Positions 57,334 through 64,000 of a DNA stretch of 64,000 nucleotides are shown piece after piece. Position numbers and translations under genes: made by a program. Origin of the DNA: Stictocephala bisonia (taxonomy: Eukaryota; Arthropoda; Insecta; Hemiptera; Membracidae); the NCBI GenBank assembly GCA_035578905.1, contig JAQJVL010000153.1, positions 186,001-250,000 on the forward strand, written 5' to 3'. The notes under the pieces are model-generated. The model was not told the DNA's origin and did not search any database. It was given only the letters and a program-made list of their open reading frames with translations. Every line of letters begins with the position of its first letter. Positions within the stretch are counted from its first letter, which is position 1.

Positions 57334-58079
57334 ATAATGCAAATCCAACGAAAAGGTATATAAATTAATTTTACACCATCAATCATTTGGTAACAGTGTA
57401 CATATTTTATTTAAAGTATAACAATATTTTACAAAAGTAACAACTTTCCAACTTAGGCGATTGTTTGTTTTTATTTGCTACAACATGGATTTATTTGACT
57501 GTTATTTGTGTACAATTCCAGCTGATTTTTAAATGAAAACTTCAAAATTTTGTATTTTTTACAGTACCTCTATTAAAAACTATGTAATATTTAAATATTT
57601 ATTTTAATAGTGAAATGAGCAAATAATAAAAGTTCATTGTTTATACCTATTTGTTGAACCCTCGATATAATAACATCTACTGTCAAATTAAATACTATAT
57701 TGATTATAAAATAATTACGTCTGCTACCTCTTTATGCAAATTTGTTTTACATTTCTTGCTAATTTTATGAAAATATGTATTTTTCGGTTTTAACAAATTA
57801 TTGTGTAGTTAAAATTTACAGTATATATACTGAGATTGAAAATAGAGTTAATTTAATGATTCATACTTTGATACTCCATTATTAACATTTATGCTAAAAA
57901 CCTTAGATGTAGAAAAGACTTCACTAGGAAGGAGTTTAGTTCATCAAGTGCCACTACTTTTCCCGGCATCCAATTTTCTCTTATACCAATAGCTTCTTAA
58001 CATGCTATACTTACAAAGTTCATGCATTTAATACTAAGTTATCAGATGAATTTAGCTGGATCAAAACAACCCCGATTGG
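57334..58079. other. AT-rich spacer
   Basis: Nothing recognised. Confidence 0.55.
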
Positions 58080-58690
58080 CCAAGGACTAACTCAATGTTG
58101 TGTAATTGTCGCTTTAACAGCTATGTGTACATGGTGTGATCGAGACCACAACACACAACGTGTCAGGTTTCCACCACCAAGGGACGCCAAATCTATACAC
58201 AAGACCATTTATCACCAACTATTGGTCAATAACTAACACAGATGTCCGGGATATCTGCGCTAGAGCCAACCAACTCCTAGGATTTATACTGAGATCAACA
58301 AAGGGGCTAAACAACAAAAAAGCTCTTAAGATGGTATATTGCGACTCGGTTATACAGATCCTAAAAAATTCTGCAGTCGTCTGATCTCCTTACAACACCT
58401 TACAAAAATCTAAAACAAAGTTGTCAAAGTGGTGAAGTACGTCAGGGTTTGAACTATCGCGAAGTTCCAGTCAGTTACGCCAGAAGATTAATTTCCGAGT
58501 TCCATCTGGTACAAGATCTCAAGAGCTTTTCTGGAGAAACCACCACCCGACCTCATACGACTGGAACAACACCTTGGCATGTATCCAGAAGATTCGGCTG
58601 CGAGATTCTAGCACCGTAAACTTCTTCAATTCTTCTCTCCCAGCATTTAGCGAAATAGTAATGAAAATCGTCAGTGTAGATTAGAGATAT
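58080..58690 (+). pseudogene. C-terminal reverse-transcriptase relic
   Basis: The open part 58136-58384 contains DICARANQLLGFILRSTKGL, NNKKALKMVYCDSVIQILKN and SAVV(W), which matches the LINE block that follows the RT palm (KA...LGFI.R..., L..LY..LVRSILEY.S.VW). A broken continuation follows: frameshifted Lys/Ser-rich pieces, then LRDSSTVNFFNSSLPAFSE with a stop near 58683. It resembles the C-terminal part of the 18-20 kb minus-strand family (ILEYNSVVWS) more than the 30-32 kb family. No palm motif survives upstream. Confidence 0.72.
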
Positions 58691-59360
58691 CTAGCCTATT
58701 GTTGCAATGCAAGGCCATTCATTGTTACATATTAGGGAATTAATTATATTAATCATAATAGTATAGTGTCTTTATATTGATTGTTGGAACCCGTGTATAG
58801 TTATTTATTATTATATAATATTTATTTGTTGATGATTGCTTGAGTTTTTTTTTTCTTGTAAAATACTATGGATAGTTTATAGTTGTTAACTTATTTATTG
58901 TATATAGCCATTGTTATAGCCATAGTCGTTAAGCTTATTTCAGCAAGATACTTTTTTTACTGTCGCATTTTTTATATAGTATGCTACTCAATAAAATGGT
59001 AATGCAGTTGGAAATAAACACTGTGTAATTTATATCTAATTATTATTTCATACATGCATTTAAAAGCAATTTTACTTCAACTAATATTATTTATATTTAA
59101 TTACTCACTGAGGCAATCAAACCTGAGGCAATGATTAATGAATATCACTCAGGTGAGTTGAAAACCATGTTAAGTTGCCTCATCCTCGTTGTAATTCTCA
59201 CATTTTGCAACCCCAACTTGCACTTTGTTTTACACTATAGTTCCTTTCAAACTCAAATTTGTTTAATATGAAATAGTGCATTATTATGATATTGTATAAA
59301 ATGCACGACATGTTCTCAAACTATCTAGTTTTCAAAGAAATTTAATTTCGGATCCAGCAG
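58691..59360. other. AT-rich spacer
   Basis: No gene. CTGAGGCAAT is repeated near 59107 and 59127. Confidence 0.5.
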
Positions 59361-59498
59361 GAATGCTAGCAATTATATTAATACCTATTTCAAATATAAA
59401 ACATTCCTCTCTAATAAACGATGAAGATCTTAACCTTATTTCTTTGTATTCTAACAATAGTTCTACATTATTACTTGAAGTATTGAACTGTTTGAATG
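59361..59498 (+). CDS. candidate internal exon, 138 nt, symmetric phase
   Basis: Acceptor GATCCAGCAG (AG at 59359-59360) and a strong donor TTTGAATG/GTGAGTG (GT at 59499). The frame is open for 46 codons (MLAIILIPISNIKHSSLIND, then EDLNLISLYSNNSSTLLLEV) and continues 25 codons past the donor. The length is a multiple of three. No family recognised. Amino-acid use is AT-biased, so chance openness is a real alternative; the splice pair is the main support. Confidence 0.3.
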
Positions 59499-62400
59499 GT
59501 GAGTGTTTTAGAGATTTTAGGAACAGTGTTCTAAAACTAAGACCATGGCTGTGGAACGTATTAACGTTCTATTATTATTAATCCTTAAACTATAAATATT
59601 ATAGGATACGTTTTGAAATACGATTTTCCTTAATACTTCTCTGTTTAAAACATTAAGTTTTACTCTATACTCGTGACTTCAAGACACTTATCTGACTCGC
59701 TGGTTAGAACATGGATGTTTTATGTAATTGAATAAACCTGTTCTGATTATGAACCTGTTAAAAGTATAGTCAGGCTCATAATCAGAACTTAACATGTAGC
59801 CTACAAGTATCATTTATTTCCTATGCTACCATACAGTTTATGTTACGTCAAAAATCTTCTTTTTTCAGTACAGTTTTGTCGTTTTGTTCTTACTTCTGTT
59901 CTCCTGTGTGGAAATAATATCCTTTTTTATTAATAATCTACGCATCCAAACAATGCATATGGTCTGTTGACACAGTTACTTTGATTGGTTAATTGTTTAA
60001 ACATTTATCAACATATTGGATTCATGAACAAAGTAAGAGTTACAATTAATTGTTTCAGTAGTTTAGAAAATATTATTTAAAATACACTAAAATTCTCCTT
60101 TTGACACCTTTATAGCAAGATACATTTATTGTTTACAAACATCGAACACAATAGATAGCATTATCAAAACTATCTAATGCGTAGTCTACTAAAACAATAG
60201 TGATTTAAAATTTAATTCATATAACACAAGAATTGATTTTAATGTCTATAAAGTCACTCAATCATTGATTTTAAAACTACACCCATCCAAATCGATAATA
60301 ATTATTAAAAAATAATTATTTACTCAGTTTTACATCAGTAATTATCTTTATTACAGTAAAATTGTTTTCGTTGAAATTTTTATGTAACTTTTCTATAAGT
60401 CACTGAAAACAACTCATATATATTAAGAATGAATATTTTATTTTAGACCTAACACCGTACATTAAAATATTTGACCCCTTCTGACAATAAATGTAATATT
60501 TTATGGTTAATCACGATAAATGTGCGACAGTTGAAATGTAAATATGCGTTACAAGGAAATACTCATACCGATAATCCTATTTACAGCAAAGAATCTGACA
60601 CTAAGTGATAATAGGAATTTAAATACTTTTACTTATTTTTTATTTCTTAAAAAATTGCCTTCTGAAGAAATCAATTTACATTCAGTTTTTGATCAGTTAA
60701 TTTTATTTTGATTAAAAATACCTAATATTTACTGTACTTAACTTTGTAGGGTAAAATTTTTTTATATATTAGTCAAATAATAATTTATGAGTGGCCATTC
60801 GTGGTGGGATCCCCACTCCATTAAACCCTAGGTTTAAAATTTGGAAAAATACTTTTAACACTAATAGAATATTATAGAACCGATTTCATTGCTTTACAGG
60901 ATATAATTTTCGAATTTACAATCTACACAATTTGACTATGATTTAACCTGCAGGTCTCATTCAGGTTTAAATCTTCTTTGTTTAAACCAATTTTAAAATG
61001 TTTGTGTCAGTTCATTAATCCTGTTGGTCTAAACTATCCAAGTTTATCAGAAATGGACGGTTAAATATAAAAACTGTTTACTTACACGTCCAGTGTCTGC
61101 CGCTTCTTAAACTAGTTGAGAAAATGGTGATAAATCTCCTAAAATGTTGTCATTAAATGTGTAAAGATGTCCATAAAATTAAAAACAAATAACCGAATTA
61201 TGAAGAAATCTTCCTAGAAAACTGATCAACTAGTTCTAAATTCAATTCTGATTTGTCAAATATAAGTATAGAATAATTATGTCAATTAAGTACTCAGTTG
61301 AGGTTTTAGACCTACAAATAACATTACATACTGGGCCATGGTTCTAGGCGTGTAGGAGAGGATGTGCAAGCGAAATAGAGAATATCCACTACAGAGGTAT
61401 TGACCCACCCACCCACCCATACACGTACAGATGTATTGACCCACCCACCCACCCATACACGTACAGTGGTATTATATGATTAGGTAATGTTTATTACATA
61501 ACGCATTAGTTAAAATGTAATGCTTGTTTAAAATGAATTCGTTATGTACTCCATGCTAAAATATATAAAATTGATTAAGTTACATGTTTTATTAAGGCTT
61601 CCATTCTGTTCTCTAGTCCACCAGTTCCCACACTGACTGGTTTGAGTTTTTAAATATCTAAAACAGTCTAAAGGGCCAAACGTGCAACACTTGAAAAATT
61701 GGACTATAATTGTGAAATTATACTATAGTAACACAGTTAGTATATTAATGTTTCCGATATTCTTATAAACCTGCCATATCTTGGGTGTTGAGTATGTTTG
61801 CAATACTAGCACACCTGATCACTGTAAAGTACGGGCAAACAAACGAAACTTCTGAACGGAAAGTATATCCAAGAGTTCTTAGACCGATACTCTCCACCTA
61901 CATTATCTGGCCACAAAGGTCTCTGGTATGAAAAACAAGCCAGTCACAGTACAATGAGCTAGCTATTAAGGTGGATAAATTATGTAGCTATCCATCCAAC
62001 TTGTCTAGGTATTCCCTCTAAGCCTAGCTTCGGAAACTTCCAGACCTGCCATGAGAGGAATTTCTTACGCACATCCAATATTGCTGCATCTGTTTACACC
62101 TAGTCCCCCTCCCAAACAACTGTGGCATATCCTTTACCGAACTACCAGCATTTCCAATTGATTCTGAAATGATACAACTTCAGTTTTTGCACCACTAACA
62201 AACAGGAGTTAATTTCCACAGTATAAAAAACCAATTACAAATAATTAAATTTTGAGAACGAATATCACAATTTCAGTTTAAATAATCAACATTGAAAGAT
62301 AGCTCTGATGGATTACAGGTTTCGATAAACACTTTTGAATAAACACTACTGAATAAAAATATTATTAATCGGAAGTCATGAATGAAAGTTGATAAAAAAG

Positions 62401-62889
62401 GAAAAATAAGAAACTCAGAATGTTTAAATTTTAGTTAGAGAATGTTCAATTTTCATAGATTTTTCCTTATTACATAGATGTTAATAAATAATTGATGATA
62501 TTTTTGATAATAATAGTTACAGTTTAGGGTTAATTCTATAAATACATAAGCCAAGTATCATTTACTGATCGATAAAAAACCCAACACTAAAGGCTTAGGA
62601 GAGTTAATCTTAGCACAAATGTTGTTTGCAAGCTGATTTTATATATTTTTTCTTTTAAATAGCTAAAAAAGGAAGATAGTAAATATCCCAGGAAAGGACA
62701 ATATATAAGCAACCAAAATTTACTTTATTTTAAGGATCCTATTCCAAATCTCACAATAATGATTTAAATAACATACAGTACTCCTTTCATTTTTAATAAA
62801 TGTTGGACATAATCACTGTTCAGTTTACCTTAAATGTCATAACAAATCTTTTAGTAAAAAGTAAGAAGTAATATTACGGCCCAAAGAGA
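59499..62889. other. AT-rich spacer with hairpin and dispersed motif
   Basis: No supported gene. A near-perfect 18-bp hairpin (GTTCTGATTATGAACCTG, 59740-59757, against 59771-59788, one mismatch) and the CCCACCC motif (listed separately) are present. The GC-moderate patch 61790-62200 contains protein-like scraps on both strands but no RT motif I can defend. Confidence 0.45.
61398..61475 (+). repeat. CCCACCC/ACACGTACAG motif, 36-bp direct duplication
   Basis: TATTGACCCACCCACCCACC plus CATACACGTACAG occurs twice, 36 bp apart. The second copy continues into TGGTATTATATGATTAGGTA. The same word family occurs at 15628 and 21900 (ACGTACAGTGGTATTATGAT), defining a dispersed repeat. Confidence 0.75.
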
Positions 62890-64000
62890 GTTCTGACATT
62901 GCCTTTGTCCCTGTAAGAGGTCTGGCCTAGCTGAATCTGTCAGCTAGGTCCCTGTACACAATTCAGCCACTGCAAAGTTGCCATTACCTCGCCTTTGTCC
63001 CTTTAATAAGTCTGAACTAAGCTGATTGTGCAAGTTAGGCCCCTGTACACAAGTCTGACTCTGTACAGTTGTTATTACATTTCCTTTGTCCCTGTAAGAG
63101 CTCTGTACCTAGATGAATCTATAAGCTAGGCCCCTGTACACAAGTCTGACTCTGTACAGTTGTTATTACATTACCTTTGTCCCTGTAAGAGCTCTGAACC
63201 TAGATAATTCTATAAGCTAGACCCCTGTACACAAGTCTGACTCTGTACAGTTGTTATTACATTACCTTTGTCCCTGTAAGAGCTCTGAACCTAGATGAAT
63301 CTATAAGCTAGGCCCCTGTACACAATTCTGACTCTGTAAAGTTGTTATTACATTACCTTTGTCCCTGTAAGAGCTCTGAACCTAGATGAATCTATAAAAT
63401 AGACCCCTGTACACAAGTTCGACTCTGTACGGTTGTTATTACATTACCTTTGTCCCTGTAAGAGCTCTGAACCTAGGTGAATCTATAAAATAGACCCCTG
63501 TACACAAGTCTGACTCTGTACAGTTGTTATTACATTTCCTTTGTCCCTGTAAGAGCTCTGAACCTAGATGATTCTATAAGCTAGACCCCTGTACACAAGT
63601 TCGACTCTGTACGGTTGTTATTACATTACCTTTGTCCCTGTAAGAGCTCTGAACCTAGATGAATCTATAAAATAGACCCCTGTACACAAGTCTGACTCTG
63701 TACAGTTGTTATTACATTACCTTTGTCCCTGTAAGAGCTCTGAACCTAGATAATTCTATAAGCTAGACCCCTGTACACAAGTCTGACTCTGTACAGTTGT
63801 TATTACATTACCTTTGTCCCTGTAAGAGCTCTGAACCTAGATGAATCTATAAGCTAGGCCCCTGTACACAATTCTGACTCTGTAAAGTTGTTATTACATT
63901 ACCTTTGTCCCTGTAAGAGCTCTGAACCTAGATGAATCTATAAAATAGACCCCTGTACACAAGTTCGACTCTGTACGGTTGTTATTACATTACCTTTGTC
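62890..64000. repeat. 91-bp satellite with six-unit higher-order period, runs off right edge
   Basis: Units of about 91 bp (63361 to 63452 counted directly) carrying CCTTTGTCCCTGTAAGAGCT, CTGAACCTAGAT, CCCCTGTACACAAGTCTGAC and GTACAGTTGTTATTACATTA. The first two units are diverged. Three successive variant units at about 63181-63440 recur identically or nearly so at about 63727-63986, an offset of 546 bp, i.e. six units. Not coding. The array continues beyond the window. Confidence 0.95.

Noticed and set aside
61790..62200. Possible further LINE relic
   Set aside because: Protein-like scraps on both strands, but no RT or endonuclease motif in a consistent order.

Overview
The window looks like intergenic or intronic DNA from a large, A+T-rich arthropod genome, most likely an insect. 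The evidence is indirect. There are non-LTR retrotransposon relics of arthropod type, short (TTAGG)n runs, TCAGT-type initiators, and many minisatellites in long AT-rich spacers. There is no prokaryotic gene organisation, no CRISPR array, no rRNA gene and no convincing free-standing tRNA gene. I cannot name the species. No complete, recognisable conserved gene is present.

Layout. 0-9 kb: a 23-bp array, a 76-bp satellite next to two phase-matched coding-like exons on the minus strand (2.0-2.4 kb), then a 97-bp satellite (7.1-9.0 kb). 9-20 kb: a tRNA-headed SINE (11.8 kb), a small ORF and a phase-0 candidate exon (14.5-15.1 kb), a 118-bp satellite (16.2-17.3 kb), and a decayed minus-strand LINE (17.9-20.0 kb) bordered by a second copy of the SINE. 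20-27 kb: AT-rich sequence with almost nothing recognisable. 27-36 kb is the richest part: an 84-bp satellite with higher-order structure (26.9-29.3 kb), a LINE with three ORF breaks (30.1-32.35 kb), a minus-strand promoter-like block with two perfect heat-shock elements, TATA and initiator (33.05-33.18 kb), a compact 57-codon ORF with its own initiator-like site and poly(A) signal (33.43-33.68 kb), a 48-bp array, and the first of three copies of a 5S-rRNA-like SINE. 36-45 kb: SINE copy 2, a 110-bp triplication, a 35-bp array, a strand-asymmetric putative spliced transcription unit with a strong hairpin touching an ATG (42.5-44.3 kb), and a minus-strand RT relic. 45-64 kb: another RT relic (48.6-49.1 kb), a 0.7-kb inverted-repeat element (49.75-50.45 kb), SINE copy 3, a cluster of three hairpins (55.0-55.1 kb), a fifth RT relic (58.1-58.7 kb), isolated candidate exons, and a 91-bp satellite with a six-unit higher-order period that runs off the right edge.

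The recognisable elements do not form a pathway. Their common theme is repeat turnover: nine tandem arrays of different unit length and at least five LINE relics of several families in 64 kb. The candidate exons are supported only by open frame, splice-like borders and phase. They could be exons of genes with very long introns, or old transposon pieces. The best leads for something undescribed are the heat-shock-type promoter block upstream (in minus orientation) of a long tandem array, the 5S-like SINE family, the ATG-proximal hairpin, and the 57-codon small gene.
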